A DNA stretch of 25,540 nt from a virus: IMG/VR virus record IMGVR_UViG_3300025889_000860, positions 1 through 25,540 of that record. One strand, 5' to 3'. The number at the start of each line of letters is the position of its first letter. Position 1 is the first letter of the stretch. A program made the position numbers and the translations under genes. A model generated the notes under the pieces. It was not told the origin of the DNA. It saw only the letters and a list, made by a program, of their open reading frames with translations, and did not search any database. Shown piece after piece: positions 12,073 to 21,488 of this stretch.

Positions 12073-13272
12073 ATGGCTGTATATAAAATCTTCCCTACAC
12101 AGGATACTACTTTATATTGTTCAAACCCAACAGCAAATACTGGGCTAGATGCTATTTTAGAAGTATCTAATAAAATAGGAATAGCTAATACCCCAGAAGT
12201 AGCCAGATATTTAATTCAATTTGATCAAGAAGAAATTTTAGATATCTATTCTAATAAAATTGGAACTAATTCTTATGAAGTTTATTTTAAAAATTTTATA
12301 GCAGAAGCTCAAGGATTAAATCAAAATACTTTTTTAGAATTACTTCCTGTAGCTCAAGAATGGAATAATGGAACAGGATATTATTTAGATAATCCTATTG
12401 AACAAGATGGTGCTTCTTGGACATATGCTAATTTTAGTGGCTCTTCTCCTTGGAGTATTTCAGGTTCATATTCTAGTGTTAATGGAGATGCTTTTTACAC
12501 TAGTTCTTATAGTAACATATGTGGTGGAGTTGGTGGAGGTAACTGGTTTACCGACGCATCAGGAAGTTATTATGTAGTAGTAGGATATGTTCTTCCAGGA
12601 TATGTAGCTACAGCGTATAGTAGCGGTTCAGTAAATATTTCTTTTGGTTTAAGAAGTCCTAAAGATATTGAAGCTAAAGTAACTAATATAGTAGATGCTT
12701 GGGTAGGAGAATCAATTCCAAATTATGGTTTTATAATTAAACTTACTGGATCTCAAGAATTTAATCCTAGTCAATTTATACAACCTATATTTAAATATTA
12801 TAGTGTTGATACAAATACTATTTATCCTCCAACTTTAGAATTTAGATGGAGAGATTATTCTACAGTATTAACAGGAAATAATACTGGTAGTATAGTTACT
12901 ACTTCTAATCTTAAAATGTCCCTTTCTGAAAACCCAGGGGTATTTTATCCTGAAAGTGTAAATAGATTTTATGTTAATGTAAGTCCTTTATATCCAACAC
13001 GTGTATATCAAACATCATCTTTATACACTAATTTAAATTATTTACCAACTGCTTCATATTACGCCATAAAAGACTTGGACACTAACGAATATGTTATTAA
13101 TTTCGATGACAATTACACTCAAATCAGTGCTGATTCAACCGGTAATTATTTTGATGTGTATATGAGTGGTTTAGAACCTGAAAGATATTATAAAATTTTA
13201 ATTAAAACAAATATTAATGGTTCTACTAAAATTTTTGATGATCATTACTATTTTAAAGTAGTTAACGGATGA
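12073..13272 (+). CDS. Baseplate/tail beta-sandwich protein, DNRLRE-like (399 aa)
   Basis: It opens MAVYKIFPTQDTTLYCSNPT, then N-T-G-L-D-A-I-L-E-V and E-V-A-R-Y-L-I-Q-F-D. This resembles the start of DNRLRE/carbohydrate-binding beta-sandwich modules (P-x-x-D-T-x-[IL]-x...N-x-G-x-x..RxLIKFD). A G/S/Y-rich insertion follows (about 105-195). The C-terminal third looks fibronectin-like (YAIKDLDTNEYVINFDDNYT, then a YFDVYMSGLEPERYYKI hairpin). I infer a surface-exposed baseplate or fibre-attachment protein. It sits where T4 has gp7-gp10. Its stop overlaps the next start (ATGA). Confidence 0.6.
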   Translation: MAVYKIFPTQDTTLYCSNPTANTGLDAILEVSNKIGIANTPEVARYLIQFDQEEILDIYSNKIGTNSYEVYFKNFIAEAQGLNQNTFLELLPVAQEWNNGTGYYLDNPIEQDGASWTYANFSGSSPWSISGSYSSVNGDAFYTSSYSNICGGVGGGNWFTDASGSYYVVVGYVLPGYVATAYSSGSVNISFGLRSPKDIEAKVTNIVDAWVGESIPNYGFIIKLTGSQEFNPSQFIQPIFKYYSVDTNTIYPPTLEFRWRDYSTVLTGNNTGSIVTTSNLKMSLSENPGVFYPESVNRFYVNVSPLYPTRVYQTSSLYTNLNYLPTASYYAIKDLDTNEYVINFDDNYTQISADSTGNYFDVYMSGLEPERYYKILIKTNINGSTKIFDDHYYFKVVNG

Positions 13273-13631
13273 GTGAAAATGTAAATTTAAATAAACAAGT
13301 ATATAATAAAGGAGATTATTCTAAAGTTATTAATACTTCTTTTACTCAATTAGGAGTAACTCCTATTCAAATTCAAATAGAATCTCAACCAAATGTTAAT
13401 GAATTTTTTAACATGTATAATGATTTATTTTATGATATACCTGAATTAGGAAATACTAATTCACATGAATATTTAGTTAAAAAAAGTGGTGAATATATTG
13501 GTGTGGGAGTTAACCAAGAAGAAATTTTAGCACTTCAAGATGAAATCGCCCAATTAAGGATAGAATTACTTAATGCTCAACAACAAATAATTGAATTACA
13601 AACAGGAACTCCACTAGCTAATCCTCAATAA
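13269..13631 (+). CDS. Small tail protein with C-terminal coiled coil (120 aa)
   Basis: The N-terminal domain contains INTSFTQLGVTP, then V-N-E-F-F-N-M-Y-N-D-L-F-Y-D-I-P and a segment H-E-Y-L-V-K-K-S-G-E-Y-I-G. The last 35 residues form a leucine/isoleucine heptad coil (EEILALQDEIAQLRIELLNA). The F-F-x-x-Y-x-x-L-F-Y-D-I-P and H-E-Y-L-V-x-x-S-G-E-Y patterns recur in small tail proteins of marine myoviruses. It overlaps both neighbours by a few bases (ATGA, TAATG) and probably acts as an adaptor for the 2021-residue protein. Confidence 0.65.
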   Translation: MSENVNLNKQVYNKGDYSKVINTSFTQLGVTPIQIQIESQPNVNEFFNMYNDLFYDIPELGNTNSHEYLVKKSGEYIGVGVNQEEILALQDEIAQLRIELLNAQQQIIELQTGTPLANPQ

Positions 13632-16600
13632 TGGCGGCAGAAATTATTCAAATAGACCCTAATATTTTTACTTCACAAACTTATGAAGTACAAGATATAA
13701 ATCTGATTCCTACTTTTGAGGTTAATACATCTTTAACTTCTGGAAGTTATATCGAATTATTTATTTATAATAATAACCAATCTATTTTATCATCAGATTA
13801 TACTTTTAATCAATATACTGTTTTAAATAACGGCCAATCTCCAGGTACTAATAATAGTATTTCTCAAATAGAAATAGATCCTGAAAAAATTCTTTTAGAT
13901 TATGGTTATTCTCAAGGAGAATATATAACTTATTTTAATTTTTTAGAAAAACAAATTGGATCATATCTTCAACAACTCTATATATCAGAAATTTCACCTG
14001 ATAGAACTGAGTTAAGATTAGATAGTACTTCTTTAAGTACTCTTGATATTATAGAACAAACTTCTCTTTTTATAATTGAAAGAGAAAACAGTGATTATTT
14101 TTTAGATTTTTATCTTAATTTTGGAGAGAATCAACTTATTATAGCTAATAATGTTCAATTAGACGATCAAAGCCCAAATACAACAATTCTGGTTAAATTA
14201 TATGAACCATTACCTGTTGATTTTGATCTAAATTCTACTTTATGGGTAGTTACCTCAATTGATGAACCTTTAGCTTATAAAGTAATATATGATAATGAAT
14301 TTATTATAATTAATGACACTACACCTATTAGTGGACCTAATTTTAATTTAAATATTAAAGATCAAGTTAATAATTCAACTTTAGAATTATCTTATATTGA
14401 TTTAATATCTACTTCTTTAACAAGTTCTCAAAACCAATTAAATAGTCTATTTGAAGAAAAAGAAATTGATATTAATATTGATTATTCTAATTTTTCTAAC
14501 TTTATACATTTTAGTTCAGCTAAAACTAGATTAGAAAATTTTTATTATAAATTAGGATTAATTGAACAGTATTCATCTTTAATATCATCATTAAATAGCG
14601 TTACAAACTCACCTATCCAAATAAGTAGTAGTAAAGCTAATTATGAATCAAGTATAAATAATATTATTACTAATTTTGATAATTATGAATATTATCTATA
14701 TTATAATAGTAGTTCTTATGCTTGGCCTAAATCAAACACTGAACCCCCATATCAATTATATCCAACAAATGACCCTATAGCTTTAACCTGGTTGGGTAGT
14801 GATAATGCTAATAGCCCATATTATGGTGGATTAATTCTATCAGCTTCTTTATTTGATAATAATAACCAAGATAACCTACTTTATACAATACCAGAATATC
14901 TTAGAGATGATCCTGCTAATCAACAATATGAATTATTTGTTGAAATGGTAGGACAATTTTATGATAATATTTGGGTATATTATAAAGACGTTACTGAAAA
15001 ATATAATGCTGATAACCGTTTAGATTATGGTGTATCAAAAGATATAGTAGCAGATGCTATTAGAGAATTTGGTATTAAATTATATCAAAATAATTTTTCT
15101 AATGAGGATTTATATTTAGCATTTTTAGGTTTAACCCCTGAAGGTGGATTATTCCCATTCCCTAATATTACCGGTTCACTTCCAACTCCAAGTGGATTTG
15201 AATATATTGATACTTTAATATCTGCTTCTAATGATTATATACCGTTAGATGATGTAAATAAATCGTTATATAAACGCATTTATCATAATTTACCATACCT
15301 ACTTAAATCAAAAGGTACTCTACCTGGATTACGCGCTTTAATTACCTCATATGGTGTTCCTGATACTATATTAAGAATAAATGAATATGGGGGTAAAGAT
15401 AAAATAAACTCAAATGATTGGGATTTTTGGCAAGATACTTTTAATTATGCCTTTACTACTCCATCTAATAATTTTATATCATCCCCCTGGAATGTTAGTT
15501 CGTCTTGGAATACTTTAAATGGAGTACCTGATTCAATTTCATTTAGATTTAAAACCACAGGTCTTCCTCAAAACAATATTCCGTATTCTCAAAGTTTATG
15601 GAATTTAGATAATAAAACCTTCTTAACCCTTAAATATACAGGATCAGGATATACAAGTGGTTCTTATCTTGGATCAACTATTGACCCATATTATCAATAT
15701 GCTAATTTAGAACTTTATCCAAATTATACTAATGCCCCTACAATATCTGCCAGTATATATCTTCCATTTTTTGATGGTGGATGGTGGTCTGTAATGATTA
15801 ATAGAGTACCAAGTACATCTAGTGGTTATAGTGATTTTACTTTATATGCTGGAAATAAAATATATGAAGGAGGTGATAATGGGACTTTATTAGGATTTTA
15901 TTCCTCTTCAACAATCACAGTTGATGATACTGATTGGACTTCATCTGGAACTTCTTATTTTGCTTTAGGTGGCCATATAATAAACGGAGATTTATATAAT
16001 TACTTTTCAGGATCATTACAAGAAATTAGATATTTTAAATCTCCTTTAAGCGAAAGTGTATTTAAGGATTACATAATGAATCCTTATTCAATTGAAGGAA
16101 ATACTATTAATTCTTCACCTAACGAACTTATCTTTAGAGCTTCTTTAGGAGGTGAACTATATACTGGATCGACTTCAATACATCCCAAAGTAACTGGTTC
16201 TTGGATACCTACAAGCTCTTTCACTTCAGATAGTAATTTTTATTACTTCCAATCCCCTACATTTATTCCCAACACAGAATATTTCTTTTACGATCAACCT
16301 GTAATAGGAATTAAAAATGCTATATCTGATAAAATCAGATTAGAAGATAATGTTTTACCACCTGGAGATACTTTATCACCATTTAAAGTAATTTCCCAAC
16401 AAACTAACGCTAGCCAAAGTTATACCGCTAATACTAATTTACTTGAAGTAGCATTTTCACCTCAAGATGAAATCAATGATGATATTACATCTCAAATTGG
16501 ATATTTTAATATTGGAGAATACATAGGTGACCCCAGAGAAAGATTTACTCCAGCTCAATCATACCCAGCTTTAAATAAATTTAGAGATGAGTATTTTCAA

Positions 16601-19600
16601 AAATATATCAAAAATTATGATTTAGTTGATTTTATTAGATTAATTAAATTTTTTGATAATTCATTATTTAAAATGATTAAAGATTTTGTACCTGCCCGTA
16701 CAAGTCTAGCTTCAGGTATTGTTATTAAACAACATATTCTTGAAAGAAATAAATACCCTCAACCTAAAGTTGATAACCATACAACTATAGCTCATTATAA
16801 ATCTAATCCTTACAATACTCCAATTATTGTTCAAGACATATCTGTTTCTGGAACCGTAGCACCTCAATGGAATGATTACCAACCAGGTACTATAGAAAAT
16901 TTTAGTGGAGGTACTGGAGGAACTTTTGAACCATTTAATGGAGTTGATACTTCACCTTATGGTCCTAACGGAACTGGTCCTGAAAATATTTATTTTATTA
17001 CTCAAAGTTGGGTTGAAACCATCCCTACAATCTCAGGTTCAGTAGTAATATTGCATGACGCTCAAGATGAATTTTATGATGGAGAATTTAGTGGGTCTAA
17101 TATAACTGTCACAACACAAAGTTTATTTGCTCCTTATCCTCCTATACTTGAATCTATTCCTTATAGATTAGTTCAATATTATAGTACTTCTTCAATTGAA
17201 GAAAATATATTTGAAACTAATTTTTTAAATCCAAATACTGCTCCTAGTGATGGTGAGATTTTATTTTTTAATGAAAAATTAACAGGTATAAACCCCCTAT
17301 TATTTGAAACTAAATATTTAAAAATAGCAAAAATTGATTGTAATGGAGGAGACCAATCATATCCTTTAGGACAAGCTACTCTTTTAAAAATATTTATTCC
17401 TGCTACCAATTTTTATGCTCCGTATGTTATATCTAATATAACAGAATATTCTACTTATTATTTTTGTGAAGCCAATGAAACTGAATTCTTTACAGGTTCA
17501 TTATGGCCTAATCAAATTTTAGATTATTATGTTACTTCATCAATAATAACTCCTAGAACTTTACCATCAATTAATTCCCAAATTATTAATTCATGGGAAA
17601 TAGAATCTGGTGATACTCTTAATTATTTTGATACATCTTTAGGAATATATACCTTAGGAAATACTCCTAACATTAATTTATCCATATCAGCTTCAGTTGA
17701 AACCCTTGGTTATCTCCCTACAGGATCAACAGGAAAAATAAATTTAATATTATTAAGAAATGGTTCTGAAATAGCATTAGATTCTCAAACTTATAATTTA
17801 CAAGGTTCAGATACAACATTTTTATCTGCATCTATTTACCCAATTCAACAAGATCAAATTTATATAAAACTTACTAAAGGACCATTCGCTGCGGGTATAT
17901 TAGAACTTCATAATGCTCAATTTTTTATCACTCAAAGCACCCCTCCTGTAAGTTCAAGTTGCAACCCAATAATTATAGAACCTTATTTAGTATTACCTAA
18001 TTATTATAATAGTGACTATAATCCATTATTAAATAATGTTGAATTAGAAAGATTAAATACTTTCTATCAAGATATAGATTATTACCCAGGAATATTAACT
18101 CCTACAAATTTTGAGCTTTTAATAAATGGAAATGCTTTAAAAGCAGCAGTACCTGATTCAAATTATACTACCCATAGACATATTATTCCAAGATATAATG
18201 GTAGTAAATCAACATCACAATTATTAAACACCTGGTCTCCTCCCAACACAATAGGCCCAGGATACTCAGATCAAGGAACTTATGGTAATATACCAACAGC
18301 AGAAAGTTTAAAAACAGTAGTTGCTTATGTTGAATCTATAAGTGGATGGCCTCCTGAAAGAATGAATGCTTCAGCAGTCACAATTAAATACTTAATAAAT
18401 TCTGATGGTAGCGTAACTATACCTAATATAACTGAAAATTCATTAGCTGATGTTCAAAATGCTTTTGTCACTAATGAAAGACTTATTATTCAATCTAACA
18501 CTATAGGCTCTGGAGCGGCTACTCAGTATAGAAATATAATTAGAGGAGGATCTAGAATTGAACCTATTTTATATAATCAAGTAGGACAAATACCTGGAGG
18601 ATATTTTACTAGTAGTATTGATTTAACAGATAACGGAATCACAGGTAGTGTGGTAAATAATTACCAAGCCCAATTAAGACCTTCTAGCTATACTATTAAT
18701 ACATTAACTACTTCTTATTCTGAAGTAATCTTTAATACTATTCTATCTCAAGGTAATGCTGCTACTTTTTCCCCACAAACAATTTCAGGATATACATCTT
18801 ATAGATATAAAGTTGCTCCAACTTTAGTTAGTGAAGGTTCAGGTTTACAATTAATAGCTTTCATGAATCTTACTGATACTAATCCACAATTACAAACATC
18901 AAAAGTTAACTATAGAATAGTTAGATTAAGAAATGGAGTTAAAACAACTTTAGTTTCTACTCCTTCATGGGTAGTTGTAGGTTATATATCTGGGTACGGA
19001 TCAGGTACTAATATAGTTAATAATACTCAAAATAGTATTAATGTTTCAATACCTTATAATGATCTTATAGCTAATGATGAATTATTTATTGAAATAGAAT
19101 GGAATGGAGTAGGAAATGTAGTAATAGAGAATAATTCTAAATTTGTTATTAACCAAACTGTAATCCCTAATTCTGCTATACCTACTAATGGATTATGGAT
19201 TTCATCCTCAGGAACAATAACTTCAATAATTCAATCTTCATTAAGTTCAAGTGCTAATATTATATACACTACATCATCAAATCTAGTAACATATTTTGGT
19301 AACCAATATGTATTCCAAAAAGATATTTCAGGTTCAGGATTTAATCCAATAGCATTACCTTGGTCAATTGAATATGGTGATGAGTTTAGATTTGAAGGAT
19401 GGGAAAATAGAGTATTCCAAGTAGGTAAAGTTGATATAGTAAATAACTCAAGCATACCTGGATCCCCAGTATTAGCAGTTGAACTAAACCAACCTATCCC
19501 CCCTTCAGGCTCTTTAAATCTTGATCAATTTTTAATTAGAAGATATGTTGATGATGCTTCTCAAATTATAATGGAAGGATTTAAACCTATTAACTCTCAA

Positions 19601-19696
19601 GGACCATATATTATAAAACCTGAATATGTAGTTCCTGAATTAAATAAAAACCTTGATGAGTTTATAATAGAACTTACACAGAAAAATTTGATTTAA
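13631..19696 (+). CDS. Giant multidomain baseplate/tail protein with LamG-like domain (2021 aa)
   Basis: Largest gene of the window. Visible modules: beta-rich N-terminus (1-250); helical segment (about 255-360); conserved core YHNLPYLLKSKGTLPGLRAL plus Y-G-V-P-D-T-I-L-R-I-N-E-Y-G-G-K-D-K (about 553-595); a concanavalin/LamG-like beta-sandwich (about 620-830) with W-W-S-V-M-I-N-R and the strand SGSLQEIRYFKSPLSE; a conserved helical stretch F-R-D-E-Y-F-Q-K-Y-I-K-N-Y-D-L-V-D-F (about 982-1045); then beta-sandwich modules to the end. Two of these, near 1370-1440 and 1760-1840, look alike. I infer a gp7-like wedge platform fused to receptor-binding modules. No protease or hydrolase motif seen. 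The start overlaps the previous stop (TAATG). Confidence 0.7.
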   Translation: MAAEIIQIDPNIFTSQTYEVQDINLIPTFEVNTSLTSGSYIELFIYNNNQSILSSDYTFNQYTVLNNGQSPGTNNSISQIEIDPEKILLDYGYSQGEYITYFNFLEKQIGSYLQQLYISEISPDRTELRLDSTSLSTLDIIEQTSLFIIERENSDYFLDFYLNFGENQLIIANNVQLDDQSPNTTILVKLYEPLPVDFDLNSTLWVVTSIDEPLAYKVIYDNEFIIINDTTPISGPNFNLNIKDQVNNSTLELSYIDLISTSLTSSQNQLNSLFEEKEIDINIDYSNFSNFIHFSSAKTRLENFYYKLGLIEQYSSLISSLNSVTNSPIQISSSKANYESSINNIITNFDNYEYYLYYNSSSYAWPKSNTEPPYQLYPTNDPIALTWLGSDNANSPYYGGLILSASLFDNNNQDNLLYTIPEYLRDDPANQQYELFVEMVGQFYDNIWVYYKDVTEKYNADNRLDYGVSKDIVADAIREFGIKLYQNNFSNEDLYLAFLGLTPEGGLFPFPNITGSLPTPSGFEYIDTLISASNDYIPLDDVNKSLYKRIYHNLPYLLKSKGTLPGLRALITSYGVPDTILRINEYGGKDKINSNDWDFWQDTFNYAFTTPSNNFISSPWNVSSSWNTLNGVPDSISFRFKTTGLPQNNIPYSQSLWNLDNKTFLTLKYTGSGYTSGSYLGSTIDPYYQYANLELYPNYTNAPTISASIYLPFFDGGWWSVMINRVPSTSSGYSDFTLYAGNKIYEGGDNGTLLGFYSSSTITVDDTDWTSSGTSYFALGGHIINGDLYNYFSGSLQEIRYFKSPLSESVFKDYIMNPYSIEGNTINSSPNELIFRASLGGELYTGSTSIHPKVTGSWIPTSSFTSDSNFYYFQSPTFIPNTEYFFYDQPVIGIKNAISDKIRLEDNVLPPGDTLSPFKVISQQTNASQSYTANTNLLEVAFSPQDEINDDITSQIGYFNIGEYIGDPRERFTPAQSYPALNKFRDEYFQKYIKNYDLVDFIRLIKFFDNSLFKMIKDFVPARTSLASGIVIKQHILERNKYPQPKVDNHTTIAHYKSNPYNTPIIVQDISVSGTVAPQWNDYQPGTIENFSGGTGGTFEPFNGVDTSPYGPNGTGPENIYFITQSWVETIPTISGSVVILHDAQDEFYDGEFSGSNITVTTQSLFAPYPPILESIPYRLVQYYSTSSIEENIFETNFLNPNTAPSDGEILFFNEKLTGINPLLFETKYLKIAKIDCNGGDQSYPLGQATLLKIFIPATNFYAPYVISNITEYSTYYFCEANETEFFTGSLWPNQILDYYVTSSIITPRTLPSINSQIINSWEIESGDTLNYFDTSLGIYTLGNTPNINLSISASVETLGYLPTGSTGKINLILLRNGSEIALDSQTYNLQGSDTTFLSASIYPIQQDQIYIKLTKGPFAAGILELHNAQFFITQSTPPVSSSCNPIIIEPYLVLPNYYNSDYNPLLNNVELERLNTFYQDIDYYPGILTPTNFELLINGNALKAAVPDSNYTTHRHIIPRYNGSKSTSQLLNTWSPPNTIGPGYSDQGTYGNIPTAESLKTVVAYVESISGWPPERMNASAVTIKYLINSDGSVTIPNITENSLADVQNAFVTNERLIIQSNTIGSGAATQYRNIIRGGSRIEPILYNQVGQIPGGYFTSSIDLTDNGITGSVVNNYQAQLRPSSYTINTLTTSYSEVIFNTILSQGNAATFSPQTISGYTSYRYKVAPTLVSEGSGLQLIAFMNLTDTNPQLQTSKVNYRIVRLRNGVKTTLVSTPSWVVVGYISGYGSGTNIVNNTQNSINVSIPYNDLIANDELFIEIEWNGVGNVVIENNSKFVINQTVIPNSAIPTNGLWISSSGTITSIIQSSLSSSANIIYTTSSNLVTYFGNQYVFQKDISGSGFNPIALPWSIEYGDEFRFEGWENRVFQVGKVDIVNNSSIPGSPVLAVELNQPIPPSGSLNLDQFLIRRYVDDASQIIMEGFKPINSQGPYIIKPEYVVPELNKNLDEFIIELTQKNLI

Positions 19697-19737
19697 TAAT
19701 ATTTATTAATATAATACATCTATAATAGAAATAAAAC

Positions 19738-20397
19738 ATGGGATATCTAAATAATCAAGTCGTAACTGTTGACGCGATTTTAACAACCAAAGGTAGAGAA
19801 TTATTAGCTAAAAATGATGGTTCATTCCGCATTACGCAATTTGCTTTAGCTGATGATGAGATCGATTATACATTATACAATCCTAATCACCCTTCCGGTT
19901 CTGCTTTTTATGGTGAAGCACTTCAAAATATGCCTTTATTAGAAGCATTTCCTATTGAAACCCAAACCATGAAATATAAGCTAGCTACTTTACCTCGTGG
20001 AACATCTAAATTACCAGTATTAGATTTAGGGTATGCTGCTGTAACTTTACAACAAGGAGCTTCTTTAGCTATTACTCCTCAAACTCTTAATTATCTTGGA
20101 AATAATCAAACATATGAAACTAGTGGATATGCTTGCACGATTTCAGATATCAGGTTATTAAATACATTTACAGGTTTAGGAATTAATACTGAAGCTGCTC
20201 TTGCTGCTAACACAGCTGTGACTACAACATTAGGTACAAATGTTTCTAAAACTATCATTGGAACTCAATTTAATTTAAGAGCAACAACAGTAAATACACT
20301 TTTTGGCACTAACACTCAAATAAACGGAACATTAACTTTTGTTGGGTTAGATAGTGGTGCTAGATTAACTATTCCTATTACTATTAATTACGTATAA
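19738..20397 (+). CDS. Conserved phage virion structural protein (219 aa)
   Basis: It begins MGYLNNQVVTVDAILTTKGR, then E-L-L-A-K-N-D-G-S-F-R-I-T-Q-F-A-L-A-D-D-E-I-D-Y-T-L. This N-terminus is strongly conserved among uncharacterised virion proteins of marine T4-like phages. The first 105 residues look like a compact alpha/beta domain; the rest is T/N/G-rich beta structure. It is preceded by a 41-bp gap holding TATTTATTA (19700-19708), a near copy of the window's motif. Likely a tail or fibre-attachment component; exact role unknown. Confidence 0.7.
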   Translation: MGYLNNQVVTVDAILTTKGRELLAKNDGSFRITQFALADDEIDYTLYNPNHPSGSAFYGEALQNMPLLEAFPIETQTMKYKLATLPRGTSKLPVLDLGYAAVTLQQGASLAITPQTLNYLGNNQTYETSGYACTISDIRLLNTFTGLGINTEAALAANTAVTTTLGTNVSKTIIGTQFNLRATTVNTLFGTNTQINGTLTFVGLDSGARLTIPITINYV

Positions 20398-20418
20398 TAA
20401 AAATTAAACATTTAAATA

Positions 20419-21483
20419 ATGTCATTTAAACGATTAGACCCAGAAGATTTTGTAGTAAGTAGTGATTCTATCACCGCTACTCTATGGTCAAATAACGCTC
20501 CAATATTAAATACCTTTTTTACATCTTCAGTTCAAGCTGCTGGATCTTCAGGTAATTTTTATCTAAGTGTATATCAAACCTCTTCTAATTTATCAACAGC
20601 TGAAATCCAATTAGATGTTGTTTACTGCGATTCTTTAGGTAGTGGTAGTGAGTTTTATAATAATATTGTACCTGGATATTCTCCTACTAGAACAATGTAT
20701 GGACAGTATCGTTCACTTATTTTAGAAGATGAAACTCAAAACTTTATTTTTGGTTCTTCTGCTAATGCTGGTTATAATAGTTGTGGAGTATTAGTATCAA
20801 GTAGTACTGCTATTTTTGGAGATCATTTTTGGACATTATCTATTGAAAGAGCAAGATATAAAGAATCTTTATTTCCTGGTTCTTGTAACTTAACCCTTAC
20901 AGGCCCTGGCGGTATCGCTGGCACAACTATTAAAATTACAGACAATTCAAATGATATAACTGTAATTCCATATTTAGGAGCTACCAGAGCATATCAATTA
21001 GTTTCAGGATCAAATGGATATGGAACTGGCCCTAACGGTGGTTATACCCAAACTTCAGGATCATATGGAATATTATTCCCAGATTTAGGTATTGTTATGT
21101 TAAACCCATATGCTTTAAGTGAATCTATTGGTTTAACTCCTAATAGAACATATGATGCTCCTGGATTTAATAATCAAATAATGTATGATGCTTTAGTAGC
21201 AGGAAATTCATTTGCTTTAAATTCACAAGAAACTATTACATCAGATTATGTATTTGTTAGAGCTCGCAATAGTGAATTTAATTACTCAGAAAACCCATCT
21301 TTTATTTCAGGGTCTACTGGTGAAGTTATTTATAGTAGTTTTATAAACAACCCCCAAGTTTATATTACAACTATTGGACTTTATAATGACACTACAGATT
21401 TATTAGCTGTAGCTAAAATGTCTCGACCTTTAATAAAAGACTTTACAAAAGAAGCTTTAGTTAGAGTGAAATTAGATTTCTAA
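20419..21483 (+). CDS. Tail/fibre structural protein, tandem paralog A (354 aa)
   Basis: It begins MSFKRLDPEDFVVSSDSITA and is beta-rich throughout. The last 75 residues contain R-N-S-E-F-N-Y-S-E-N-P-S, then V-Y-I-T-T-I-G-L-Y-N-D, L-L-A-V-A-K-M-S-R-P-L and V-R-V-K-L-D-F. The following gene ends with the same series, so the two are tandem paralogs. A middle segment, YGILFPDLGIVMLNP, also aligns with YVGNIIYEHGIAIV-type strands of the neighbour. I infer a baseplate-peripheral or fibre protein. Five bases separate it from paralog B. Confidence 0.7.
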   Translation: MSFKRLDPEDFVVSSDSITATLWSNNAPILNTFFTSSVQAAGSSGNFYLSVYQTSSNLSTAEIQLDVVYCDSLGSGSEFYNNIVPGYSPTRTMYGQYRSLILEDETQNFIFGSSANAGYNSCGVLVSSSTAIFGDHFWTLSIERARYKESLFPGSCNLTLTGPGGIAGTTIKITDNSNDITVIPYLGATRAYQLVSGSNGYGTGPNGGYTQTSGSYGILFPDLGIVMLNPYALSESIGLTPNRTYDAPGFNNQIMYDALVAGNSFALNSQETITSDYVFVRARNSEFNYSENPSFISGSTGEVIYSSFINNPQVYITTIGLYNDTTDLLAVAKMSRPLIKDFTKEALVRVKLDF

Positions 21484-21488
21484 AATGA

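Noticed and set aside
16324-16340. ATCTGAT-AAA-ATCAGAT hairpin inside the giant tail gene
   Set aside because: A 7-bp A+T-rich stem in a 6-kb gene is expected by chance, and nothing nearby suggests a regulatory role.
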